64,000 nt of DNA from Piscicola geometra (lineage: Eukaryota; Annelida; Clitellata; Hirudinida; Piscicolidae). Where the stretch lies: the NCBI GenBank assembly GCA_943735955.1, contig OX030958.1, forward strand, positions 6,728,626-6,792,625, written 5' to 3'. Shown here in pieces: positions 12,844 through 39,900 of the stretch (the stretch's first letter is position 1; the number at the start of each line of letters is the position of its first letter). A program made the position numbers and the translations under genes. The notes beneath the pieces were generated by a model. That model had not been told where the DNA came from. It searched no databases and saw only the letters and a program-made list of their open reading frames with translations.

Positions 12844-13561
12844 GATCAGAGGAGAAATATTGGCTACCAATCCTCGCATGGTTTCATCCCAGGTTATTTC
12901 ATACAATATCATGTTTACACTTTTTCTACCACTACTAACAACATCAGCGTCATCATCATCATTAATTCCATCATCATCAACCCCAGTATCATAATCATCA
13001 TCATCGCTTCCATCATCACTGCCAGTTCGTATCTGGCTTGAGTCCACAGCAGTTCCACGTGCAGCCGAGGAGCAGACAAATGCAAAACATGCACGCCTTC
13101 AACCAGGTTCTTTGTCTATCTCGCAATGTTTCCATTGTCTGTTTGAAAGAACAGCCATTGTTTATCTGACAGTATATTCATTATCTGTCTGAAAGTACAG
13201 CCTATTGTCTATTCCACAATTTTCTTATGTTCTAATTGAAAGAGCATTCCGTTGTATTCCTCACAAGCCAGTCTATTGTCTATTCAAAGGCGCATCTATT
13301 TAAAGGATGAACCCTTTGTCTATTTGAAAAACAAATCCATTGTCCACCTGACAGACTAAGCCTTCAAAACACCCACAATCATCTTCTGAAAACACCCAAA
13401 CAGATGAGTGGCAGTCCTAGCAGCGTCCTTCTACAACAGCAGCAACAACAACAACAAGCCAACCTCAGCAACAGCCAACCACTAACTCCACAACAGTCGC
13501 AAATGCAACAACAACTACAACAACCCTCACCCGCCATGCCAACCCCTCTAGGCCATCAGGT

Positions 13562-13639
<78 letters not shown>

Positions 13640-15214
13640 CAACAACATCTCGCATCACCGTGAACAGAGCATGCTGACTCCGTCACCTTCGAACCACCCC
13701 ACCCAGTCTCCTGCCACCACCCTCTCCCACCTCTCCCCTTCCCTCAACACGCCTGGTTTGCTTCCACTGATTCGCCTCAAAATCTCTGAGAAATATATTT
13801 TTGTTTTGTTTTTGAGTTTAATATTTCATTAACCTATTTTTTCGCTTATATTTGTTTTTTTATTATATTTACCACTACCCTCATCATAATCTTCATCATC
13901 ATCATCATCATCGTCTTTTTCCTCATCGTCGTCGTCATCATCATCATCATCTTCATCATCATCATCTTCATCAGCTAATGAAGATGCAGAGTACTTACAG
14001 AAATGGGAACAACTACAGAGGCAATCTTGTTGACCTTCATCGTATTTAATCATTTTCATTTTTTATCATTATAGACTTATCATCATCATTATCATAATCA
14101 TCATTTTCATAATCATCATCATCCTCATCATTATCATCATCGCCATCATCATCATAATCAGGTTCATAGAACCCCTCAAAAGGACTATTCAGAGTCTTGA
14201 CAAGGAGGGTGGTTAGTTGGAGGGTGGCGATGGTGGTGATGGTCATTTAATATATATTATTTAGTTATTTATATATAATTATTTTTATTTAATTTAAGTT
14301 AATTATTTATTTTTTTCGTTTTTTATATGTTTTTTTGCCTCCAGATCGAAAGTTGGACTTGAACAAAATGAAGAATCTACTCGACATTCTGTCCGACAAG
14401 CATAAGAGGTGCCACTAATTGGATTATATTAATTAATTAAATAATAGATAACTTCAGTTAATCTATTAGCTGATAGAATACTCTCATTTACAACACTTAA
14501 TCCTAATTAATCTCTTACCATGAAATCAAAAGAATAATATTATTTATTATTATTATCATTAATTTGATTTGATTGAAGGTTGTCCTTGAACACACTTCTC
14601 AAGTGCGAATCGGTGCTAGAGAGGCAGCTGGTAAGTTCAAGTACTTTTTCGCAATGTTTCGAGAGAAAAAAAAAGCTCATTTGATGGTGATGATGACGAT
14701 CAAAAAAACTAATAAATAAATAAAAACGCATAATTCTATTACCTTCTTATCAACCCCTCTCACTCCACTATCAACCCTTTCCACTCACATCTCCAATCTT
14801 TGACCCCTCTCCACTTCACCCTTTTTTAATTTCACCCATCTCTCTACTTCATCCCTTTCTCCACTTCACCCATCCACCCATCCCACCACAGCAGATGCCA
14901 TCATCGGTACAACAGACCTCAGCACCACCCCCTGCCAAAACCCCCTCTGAAGGTGGCGGCATTCGTCTCTTTCGACTTTGATTCGTTCTTTTCTTTCAGT
15001 TCATCATTGCAGTTTTAGCTTCAATTCCAGCGCCACGCTAGTAATTACTAAGAATATAATGAAACATTTGTGCAGGAGTGGTGGGGGAGGAGTTGTTGGG
15101 TTTGATAGAAGCCCACCTCGACCACCCCTGCCTCACCCACACCCTCCAACGAACCTTCAGAAACACCACCCATCCCTACTTCCTCCATCAACGGTGTCTG
15201 CGTGCGTGTGGGTT

Positions 15215-15313
<99 letters not shown>

Positions 15314-16016
15314 TAACGCTTTGAATAATGTCAATATATTCATAAATATTGTCAACAGAGAAAAGGAAGATTGTCGTGAGTGGAAACCCGCAGTTATTAA
15401 GAAAGAAACACATGAAAATGGTGTAAAAGAGATGGAGGGGAGGGAGGGGGGAGTGGTGGGGAGGTTGATGGAGGAGGTGCAGAGAGAGACATCGCAACTT
15501 GAGTTCTCCATCTGCGTCAGCGACCAACAACTTCCTGGAGACCACCTGCTCCTCATCTGCAACCTTGGTGCGTTCCTTCACTTCATGTTCTTCCATTCAT
15601 CCATCTTTCTTTTTCATTACTTTCTTTTCCATCCATTCATCCATCCATTCTACCTCTCCACTACTAACTCTTTCATCCATCCATTCATCCACCACCGAAT
15701 TTTCAACCAACTCCAATCTTTCTAGTTGAATAAATACCTCACCTACTCACCAACTCACCTCCCCTCACCACCACCCCCCCACTAGACAGGGCAAGCCTGC
15801 CACAGGTGCCCTCTCTCATGGTCTCCCTGCCCATTGAATACCCCTCCAAAACACCCACCCCCCTCTTCAACAACCCCCTCTATGGTTCGCCACTATATTG
15901 TTGATGAGGTTTTTAGTTTATGTCGTGTGTTTGGAAAGTTTTATTAGAATTTTTTGGGGTTTTATTTTGGAGTGGTAGAGGCAGCAGTTAATTTTATTTT
16001 CATTTCTCATGTGAAT

Positions 16017-16094
<78 letters not shown>

Positions 16095-16344
16095 GAGTAG
16101 TAGTAGTAGTAGTAGTAGTAGTAATAGTAGTAATGGTACTTGAAGCAAAATCTCAGCAATCACCGCTACAGAGTGCAGTGATCTCTTTAGACGCATAAAA
16201 GAGAACTTAAGTTTCGATCTGAAGCGCCTGCAGGATAACTTCACACTCACCACCCTCCTCAACACTTGGGTTCGTATTTCACGGCCTTCAAGCCCTTTGC
16301 CTTTACGCCATTCTATACACACGTGCACAAGTACATTTTATTAA
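11484..16344 (+). CDS. MED15: Mediator of RNA polymerase II transcription subunit 15
   Basis: Seventeen exons in phase, 549 aa: 11484-11548, 11646-11733, 11949-11982, 12092-12415, 12656-12750, 13050-13106, 13404-13559, 13668-13755, 13975-14020, 14162-14208, 14345-14408, 14579-14630, 14892-14952, 15076-15193, 15485-15567, 15786-15884, 16172-16344. Residues 1-62 form the KIX-like activator-binding domain (IDWPSSEFRQKIRDQ, ERTVFEKTTSKADYMSRL). A Q/N-rich middle follows (residues 63-300). The conserved MED15 C-terminal half reads LTPSPSNHPTQSP, FIEPLKRTIQSLDKEDRK, DLNKMKNLLDILSDKHKR, then HTLQRTFRNTTHPYF, VSLPIEYPSKTPTP and TTLLNTW. Nuclear; tail module of Mediator. One intron (14021) is GC-AG. 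Human MED15 is about 790 aa, with longer Q tracts. The residues after TLLNTWV differ from other MED15s, so the final exon may splice on at TGG|gttcgt. AATAAA at 16373-16378. Confidence 0.92.
13560..13640 (+). repeat. (GTA)n array starting at a MED15 5' splice site
   Basis: The MED15 intron 13560-13667 opens gtgtagtagtag and continues as an uninterrupted (TAG)n array to about 13638, before an ordinary acceptor (accgtgaacag). The array begins within three bases of the exon. Confidence 0.9.
15205..15312 (+). repeat. (GT)n array in MED15 intron
   Basis: The intron starting at 15194 opens gtgtctgcgtgcgtgtgg and grades into about 45 GT units. The array begins about 25 bp from the exon end, with imperfect GT/GC units up to the splice site itself. 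Confidence 0.9.
16018..16135 (+). repeat. (TAG)n array in last MED15 intron
   Basis: About 38 TAG units with two interruptions, ending roughly 35 bp before the acceptor of the final MED15 exon. Confidence 0.9.
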
Positions 16345-18299
16345 AAATAATATTAATACATTTTAATATTATAATAAATAATAATTTAAATAATAAAAGT
16401 ACTTACTTTGATAATTATCAAATTATAGTACCAATTTAAGATTCAGTTAATGATATATTCGTTCTATGGTCAAATGCTTTCCACCCTCAGGAGTCGGCAG
16501 TGGTAAAGTCGTGTGCGGTGGCATGAAGCATGTTTGCCTGTTGAAACGCCTTGTGGTTTCCATTCAAATCCCTTTGAGTTCTTTTCATACAAAAATTTAA
16601 TGTTTTAATGTGTCTATTCATCTAATTCCATGTAAGGTAGTGGCATTAACACCTGGATTAAAATATTCAATTGTTTATATTCGGTTCATTAAATTTTTTT
16701 AGGTAGGAGGAGGTTGCTCAAGATGGAATGCAGTTTATTTACAGCTAAATAAAGAATTGTCTATTCCATATCGTTGCATCTGTCGTCTAAGCAGATTTTT
16801 ATGTTGATTTCCTTACTGAAAGTTATCTTTTTCAATTATGAAAATCAAAGATCCTGAAAACGTAAAAGTGACAGTGGAAAATTGGACAAACAGGAAATTA
16901 TTGAAGCTGTTCATAAATTTTGAAATAATGAAATGTTCTTGAGTGAAGCGGGTTTAACTTTGTCAAAAACGCAGAGTTTTTCCTAAAAATAATTTCCTGA
17001 AAGATACTAAAAAACACTGGTCTTTTTCAGGAAATTTGAAAACGCTTTTGAGAATGTTAGTACATATTCCAGATGGAATCAAGGATTTTCGGAGTACACA
17101 CAAACTTTTATACACTGTAGCACGTGAGGTGCTCTTGGCTCCAGGTGGCTCCACCTGCGCAGTCCATCACCATGCACGCCCCTCCGACACCACATGCAAT
17201 GAATTGGAAGGGGTTGTAGTGGGGGAAGAATAGTTGAGTGATCGGGTCAGTACAAGGGTTGTTATTGGTGCAGTCCCAGGGTGGTGATACCTCTGTGTTG
17301 GTGAAGTTTAATCATTAATCCTCAATGGTGTTTCTATTCGCGGATGAAGCTTTCTTTTATAACAAAATCTTTTCTTAATTGACTATTGTCATTAAATGTT
17401 TCATGCCAACACAAGCTTTCAAAGACATTGTTTAGAGTCTACTTTAGACAAATCGTCGATTTATCGACTTGCTCATTTCCTTCCATTTACTGCTAAGACC
17501 ATGTTGCTAAGCAATATTATACACTATAGATTACACCGTGAGCCAAAAAAAACATGTCGCTTTATATTTTTTAATAACTTTGGAAAATTTGTTTTCATTT
17601 TTAAATATTTTCTACTGTTTGACTCAGAAATGAATAGGGAAAAAGATGCTATGAATATTTATTTCTACTCTTTCAATATGCAAAACGTTTACTTAGTGAA
17701 ACTGAAAAAAGTGTGAAAAAAGCGAACTGTCATGATTAAGTCGAAATAAATATTTCTTAAAAATGAATTTTAAAATTTAAAATAAGTATAAACTTAAACT
17801 ATGAATTATAAAATAGTTGTCAACCCTTTTTTCCCTGTTTTTCTTGACAGTTTTTGCTATTTTCACACTTGTTTTAGTTTCACAAAATAAAGACAAAATA
17901 TATAAGAAAAAATTTTTTTTAATGAATTATTGCTCACCATACATTTCTGAATTAAAAAGTAAAATAATAGAATCGATTCACATTTTTCAAGTTTATAAAC
18001 AAATATATAAGTGCGTTTTTTTTACCCACGGTGGATATCTTACCTGCTTTTTATAATGCTATCGATTTTTCAATAGTTTTTTTATACTTTATTTATTTAT
18101 ACCATTACTAATGATACTACTGATGAATGCGTAATGAATGCACCATTGATGTATATCGGATTGTAGAACAGTAGTTAGCGGTAAAAGATTATATATTATT
18201 ACTATTAATATTAGCGATTAAAGACTATAATTTATAGATAATAGGGTTAAGATAATTTTTCCAATTTTTAATGTTGAAAATATTAAAGAAATAAATTCT
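16345..18299. other. No recognised gene
   Basis: AT-rich DNA after MED15. Open frames at 17036-17233 and 17396-17716 (plus) show no family features or codon bias. The 17100-17290 part is GC-richer, and could be an untranslated exon or a further MED15 3' segment, but no splice evidence settles it. Confidence 0.45.
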
Positions 18300-19080
18300 A
18301 AAAATCACAATAGTAACACGAAGTGAATCATAAATACCTTATCATCAGCAGTACCATTGGGAGTATATGATTCAAAGCTAACAAGTACCATTTCGCAATT
18401 TTCTAGCACAAAGGACACTGCAGATACTCTGGTCAGCCGTCTTGTGGGACAAAGAGACTTTATACTATAGTATGTTTTATTCACTGACTTATCAGGCAAA
18501 TCACTTACGAGAGACACTTTAGAATCACTGAACTGCTTCTTGAACCTTCCTCGACGATTCTAAGAAGCACCTAACCTTTGGACAAACTGAAGTAAATTGC
18601 CCACAAATGGATTTGTGGCAGCTGAGTGCTGGGCAAAAAGATTTACACAGTGTGCAGATCAGTGAAAAAACCATTGAAGGAGCTGTTCACTGCTGATGAT
18701 AGCGTGACCGCCGCTCATTTTAGGAGCGCCGTCATACATCTTGTCAATACATTTTTATTAAAGCCGATAATGTATTCTCCGGCATGTCTGGTGCGGTGAA
18801 TAACCCAATAAACTGTTCATTCACCGTTCGAGTTTTACCAACAAAACGAATACAGATTGATTCCTGCTCTAACCCATTACAGTCTTGTGTGCCGTCAACC
18901 ACAACACCAAACTGGCATGATTCGACCTCCACAGTGTCTCTGACAATACCACGACTCATGGCATGAGCTAAAAGCATCAGCATTTCCTTTTGGCAAATGT
19001 TACTTGTGCTTTGATTTAACGGGTAGCTGAGCATGTAACGACTCGGCTTGACAAACGCTTGGTCCTAAGTTTGAGTTCAC
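18300..19080 (-). mobile_element. Dead hAT-superfamily (DUF4371-type) transposase
   Basis: On the minus strand from about 19034, VESCQFGVVVDGTQDCNGLE followed by SICIRFVG matches the start of the DUF4371 core (usually a VDEST/DGT element, then LCVRYV). A frameshifted continuation at 18560-18740 resembles YDGA-NMSG and the following cysteine/histidine motif. A third block at 18300-18517 carries SIKSLCPTRRLTRVSAVSF, the LCPTRW element of these transposases. Stops and frame changes between blocks make it a fossil. Terminal inverted repeats and target duplications were not found by eye. Confidence 0.65.
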
Positions 19081-19362
19081 CGATTCCCAAGAATACCGAA
19101 ATCATTAGACATGGGAGAATTCGTTTTCAAATAGAAGTCTGAGAATAAAAACATTGATGCAAAAAAGTATATTGGCCGCCATAATTTTCACAATGAAAAG
19201 TCGACTTTTCAAATAGAACTTTAAAAAATTATTTCCGAAATAAAAGTCCAATAAAAAATTTGTTCGAAAAATGATGGTATCACAACATACTTAATAGGAA
19301 TTTTTGGTATTTTAGGTCATAAAAAAGTTTTATTTTGTATAAAAACTAAAAATGGCAATTAC

Positions 19363-19678
19363 CTATGTTTGGGAGATTTTCAGACTCGATGGAATAACAC
19401 AGACAGTTTTTGTCTTCATAAAGTTGCAGCAAAGAAGTGTTGTAAATCTTACAGGAGAAAGTAGGAGTGAAGTAGTTGAAGACGTTGCAGAAAGAGTGTT
19501 CCAAACATGACAATGCACAAGTAGACAAACTCTGTACATTTTCCAAGGATTTTACCGCCGTGTCAAGATGGAATGTTTTGTTAGTCACTCTTTTGTAGAA
19601 TTCCGAATGAATGATTTGTGCTTCTTTTGTGTACAAGAGAAAAAGAGACAAAAGGAGTATTTTTCTCAGAAAGAGCAT
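19363..19678 (-). CDS. Secreted PAN/apple-like protein, first exon only
   Basis: ATG at 19678 opens a 105-codon frame ending at a good donor (AACATAG|gtaatt). Residues 1-20 form a signal peptide (MLFLRKILLLSLFLLYTKEA). Residues 40-95 have the PAN/apple pattern: leucine-rich run-in, STCALSCLEHSFCNVFNY, then a spaced FSCKIYN and a CLCY pair. PAN domains are disulphide-bonded protein- or sugar-binding modules of extracellular proteins. No downstream exon was found; the next DNA on this strand is the dead hAT transposase, which may sit in the first intron or have broken the gene. Confidence 0.5.
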
Positions 19679-20572
19679 TATTGGTTGATGTTAGATAAAA
19701 AAAAAGTTATAAAGAAGTTTTGTTTGAATTTTATAGCTAGTATTTTACTTCAAATTTGTTGAAAAGATATTTAAAACTTCTTTATCAGTTTCTTTATATA
19801 CAAACTTTCTTATTCTTCTTATATAACTCCGTATGAATCTATCTCCAACAAATGGATAAGTATTTGAAAAATAAAAATTATAACTTTTTTATCTAATTTA
19901 ATTTTTGAATAAAACTTATTGTTTTAACTAGTCCATTTCACTGACGTACAATTAAATTTTAGAAAAGTATTTATGTTGTTTTGATTTTTAAATACTTTTT
20001 ATTTATTAAATCTGAAACTTTTTCTTTCAATGTTAGGCATTAAGTTTATGTCAGTTTTTCCAGAATCACGATTATAAAAAAATCACTTTAGGTTATAGAA
20101 AAAAATGATATTTTCTCTTAGTTATAAATAAAAATTCAAATCTATTTATAATATAAATAGATTAAAAATATCAACCAAATATCTTCAGCAACTAATTTTT
20201 TGCAAAAATAAAAAAAGAATGAATAAAAGACAGCTTAGTTAATTTTTTTTTCGTCTAATACAAGTCTTTCTTTAAAAATATAGCCTCTACCCATTAAAAA
20301 AGTAAACAATATTTGATATATTTTTATTTAAAATTAAACGATACATAGTTATGATGTTTAAAATTTTTCATAAAACTTAAATTTTATAAAACTTGAAAAT
20401 GACAGTAAACCACATTAACCCTTCCTTCTTAATCACCTAACCTTCCATAATTAACCACACAATCAATCAAACACACACACACATACACACACACATACAC
20501 ACACAAACAAACACACACACATACATAACACACATAAACAAAATACACACATTTATAAATACTCAGGGAGGG
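19679..20572. other. AT-rich intergenic and INPP5F 5' flank
   Basis: No gene seen. (AC)n runs at 20468-20550 precede an acceptor (actcag|GGAGGG) six bases upstream of the INPP5F start codon. The true transcription start is therefore probably in an untranslated exon further upstream that I cannot place. Confidence 0.5.
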
Positions 20573-35423
<14,851 letters not shown>

Positions 35424-36950
35424 TCGATTACTCCCCTTTTATTTCTATATATTTTTAATCGTTCAATATAATTGTTTATTGCATTGTTGTTTCCCCCGTT
35501 TTAAAGTCATTTTCGGCTTTAATCGTCTCGACAATGCGGAGACCCGTTGATGCACTTCTCATTCCTATCCATTTTAAAGACCACCTAATTGATCAATAAT
35601 GATTCAATTTAAAAGTCGTTTTTACTTTTCTCGTGAACTAAAAATACCAGATCTTACCATGATTATACAAGATAAAATCTCGATCTTCCATCATAATACA
35701 TAATACTTGATTCTGCATTGCAATACCAGCATTTTATACTCCATCACATATAACATGCTTTTTATTATATTTGTCACAAAATAATTCTCAAACTTATTTG
35801 TTTCTACATTCTTGGACACCAATTTTACATGTTAACGTATTCACCTAGTTCCTATACTTGTTCCAGCAATTATTTATTATGTGTACAACACACCCTTTTC
35901 CCATTGTGATTTAGACAATTATGAATCATTCATATTTCGACCTATTAGCCTAATGTAACCACCAAGCTTTGAGAATATATTCACTTCATCTATTTATAAT
36001 CCTTTGCTTAAGGACATATCTCAACATAACGACATACCTTAATATAACGAAATACATTAATGTAAGGGCATAACTAATTATAAATAGCTTTACGTTAGTG
36101 GTATGTGTTATAAAACTAACGGTAGAAAATCTCCATTTATTTTATTTATAACGAAGGAAATATTTTTTACCTTTCGATGTGTTAAATAAAACTGGCTACC
36201 TATGACACTTTGTTCGACCAACATGTCATTTAGTATCGCCACCAGTTAAGTGCGCTCTGTTCCGCCAGTGCAATTGAGCCGAACGATTTGACTTATCCAG
36301 CTTTCATTTAAATAATAGGTGTTATTTATTTTTAGTGTTTTTGAAAAATTTAAATGTTCGTCGTATTTATGTAGGCATTTTTGGGTGTTACTTTTCAATG
36401 CATTAGTTTACTTAAACTGATTCACGTACTTTGCTAGCTACATGACATTCCAAATCTGCGCACCATTCTCTCGGAATCACTAAGGTAATTTGCATGACTT
36501 ATAGAAATGTCTCATTCCTTTGAAAACACTATTTTGGGTCAATATATGTATAATAATCTTCCATTAAATAAATAAAAATTATTAATTATAATTTCATTAT
36601 TATCTTGTTCATTTATTTAAATATTATATTTATTTAATAATTCGGTTATGTGGAAATTGATCGAAATAATCAAAAAAGTGTGGAAATAATCACGAAAAAG
36701 TCTAGGTTTCAGGCGATGATTACTGAAGTGACGATGGCAGGCAGTGTGTGTACTACAAATAATACAAGCCTAATCATTATAATTATTACCATGTGTCAGA
36801 GTGAAGTTTAAAAGGCTCATCATTTCAGTTTTCAGTAAAGTTACAAAATGAATTAATGTTCAAAATATTAAAATAATTCTAAATGATTATTAATTATTCG
36901 ATAATTACAATTATAATTATGATATAATTACGGTGATAATCAGCTTGGGT
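35424..36950. other. Intergenic DNA between convergent INPP5F and ZFYVE28
   Basis: AT-rich; no exon recognised. It must hold both 3' UTRs and poly(A) sites. Several AATAAA-like runs occur (for example 36567-36585), but none can be assigned with confidence. Confidence 0.5.
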
Positions 36951-39900
36951 TCAGAGATGGCAGAGGCGGAAGAGGAAGCAGTGGTTGCACACTCGGGCCG
37001 GCTTGTGCACGCCAATGCGGGGAAGGGCGACACGCTTGCTCGAACACCGGTGACAAAAGATCTGCAAAGAAGGGGTCGATGTTGGGTTACACGATATAAC
37101 TTATACTGTATGTTTAGAGTGTACAACTTGTACACCTTAAATCTGCACATACACACATTTACACTATGAAATAAGATCTAGGAAAGAAGGAAAATTGTCG
37201 ATTTTATATGGCGCCCTGGCATGTAACTGAAGCGCTCACTGCTAGGGCATCGGTTGCACACGAAACTATTACAGAGAAAAGGGGTCTATGTTGGGTTGTA
37301 CACTTCAAAGTCACAAACACACACACACCTTTCCACAGTTCCTGCAGTGATGTCTGCGCAGAAAGAAGGTGAACACCACGTGACAGGCCATGCAGGAGGA
37401 CGATGATTGGTCAGAGATCCATGTGGGCGGAGTCAGCATGGCTGATGGATTGAAGGATGAGCATCATCATTATCATCATCACCATCATAAAAACATTATT
37501 ATGATTTCATGAACGGGTGGTCTTGAAACTCGTCCGGGTTTACGCCACGTTAATAATATTCTTAGCTGTTTGCATTGTATTGTTCTATTATAACTAAAAG
37601 CAACACAGGCCATAGAAACATTATTATGATAAAAATAATAATTATTATTACTATCATATTTATTATTATTATTACTATTATTATCATTGTTATTATTACA
37701 AACAACACAAGAGAAACTGACCAGCATGATCGGCAATGATGAGGGCTGCGTCGAAGCAACTCCTGTCTATCTCGTTGCTTGAGTCGTCGCCGCTGAAGGG
37801 AAGGCTGATGTGTTGTTGTTGTTGTTGTTGATGGTGTTGTTGATGATGTTGTTGTTGAGGTTGTTGTTGGTGTTGATGTTGTTGTTGTTGTTGAGGTTGT
37901 TGTTGGTGTTGTTGTTGTTGTTGATGGTGTTGTTGAGGTTGCTGTTGTTGTTGGTTTTGGTATTTTAGCTGCTCAGATCTTTGTTTAATTTCGGGACTAT
38001 TCACTTTGACGTCATCCTCTCTTGAAGCTTCAGACACATTTGAAACAGTTGTTTGTGACGGGGTGGTGATAGTTGTGGTTGTGGAAGTAGTTGTTACGGT
38101 GGAAGTAGTTGTGGTCGATGTAGTTGTAGTGTAAGTTGAGACACTTGTGGAAGAAGAAGTTGTGATAGTTGTTGAGGAGGAACGCGACGGTGGAGTTATT
38201 GTGTTGTTGTTGTTGTTGTTGTTGTTGGTGGTGTTGTTGTTGTTGTTGGTGTTGGTGGTGTTGTTGGTGTTGGTGGTGTTGTTGTTGGTGTTGGTGGTGT
38301 TGTTGTTGGTGGCGGTGGTGGTGTTGTTGGTGTTGGTGGTGTTGTTTGTAGTAGACAAAGAAGATAAGCCACATGGGTTGGCAGAAAAGTTCGAATTGGC
38401 GTGTGAGGTTGAATGCATGCATGGAGAAGTAGTGGTGGTAGTTGTAGTTGTGGTGGTAGTTGTGATGGTGATTGCGGTAGTTGTGGTGGTAGTTATGGTG
38501 GTGATTGCGGTAGTTGTGGTGGTGGTGGTTGCGGTAGTGGCATTAATAGAGATGAAATGAAAGGATGGATTGTTTAGGGAACCGGATGGATTGACGGATG
38601 GAAATGGTGGGGAAGAGAATGGACGGGAAGAAGTGAGTGTTGTTGTTGAGGTGAGAGAAGAACTTGATGGCGAAGAAGAAGAAAAAGATGAAGGCGATGA
38701 TGATGATGATTGCGATGATGATGAAAGTAGTGGTGATGATGACGAAGATGGTGATGATACTGATGACGAAGGCAATGGTGGTGGTGGTGATGATGATGAC
38801 GAAGGCAGCGGTGGTGGTGATGATGATGATGAGCAGCAGAGGAAGACGGCCTTGAGGATGTTGCGAAGGTCGCCTGCTGAGGACGTCTGCAGGTGATCTG
38901 CCACTCCTGCGTGCAGTGTCACCCCAATACAAAAATCATCAGCATAAAATAATAATAATAATCATCATCATTATCATCATCGTCATCGTCATTCATAAAA
39001 ATGAGAATAGTAACAATAACAAAAATGAAAAATAACAGCTGATAACAGAATTTTAATCTAAAAAATATATTTAAACATTTAAAAAATCTAAGTTAAAAAT
39101 TATAATTATAATTTCAAAGCTGCAATTATGATGATAATAATAATACTAGGTGAAATATTAAAAATGAAATATTTCAAATTATAAATAATAAAAAACTTTA
39201 ATAACCATAAATAATAATAAAAATAATAGTGAACTAATATTAGCATAAAAACCAGAGATGGTGATGAAGAGCTGCTGGAGCAAGTGTGATTGGTCCTCGT
39301 AGCGCATGCGTTTGCCCTTCCTATTGGTCGGTGTGGGTGGTGGTGGAAGTGATGATAGTGATGATGGCTGTGAGTGGTGGTGGTGGTGATAGTGATGATG
39401 GTTGTGGGTGGTGGTGATGATAGTGATGATGGTTTTGAGTGGTGGTGATGATAGTGATAGTAGTTGCGGTGGTGATTGTAGTTGTGGTGGTGATACTTGT
39501 TGTGGTGGTGAAGTGGTTGTGAGTGGTGGTGGTGTGCTACTGTGTTAGTGGTGAAGTGGTTGTGAGTGGTGGTGGTTGTCATGATAGTTATGTTGGTTCT
39601 TGCGCTTATATCGGCTTATTTGTGGCAAAATAATGTGTTCTTTGAAGTGAAGAGGGTGTGTGGCAGACAATTCGTTGGTATCTACGCTGTAACGTTCATT
39701 AAAATTGAAAAGTAAAAAAAGGAAAAAAAACTTTCTTAAAATAAAAAAAAAGTTGAAAAAAGAATAATAACTACTTAATTCATCGATATAGCGCAACGAT
39801 CAACCTCGAGGCTTCTAAGGCGTCCATCATGACTTTGTGGATTTCATCAGCTGATGAGGAGGATGAAGAAGAAGAAGAAGATAATGGCACTTCTCCACTG

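Noticed and set aside
15048..15725. Overlapping 182- and 215-codon frames through (GT)n
   Set aside because: They bridge an intronic GT array; only the MED15 exons 15076-15193 and 15485-15567 inside them are supported by homology and splice phase.
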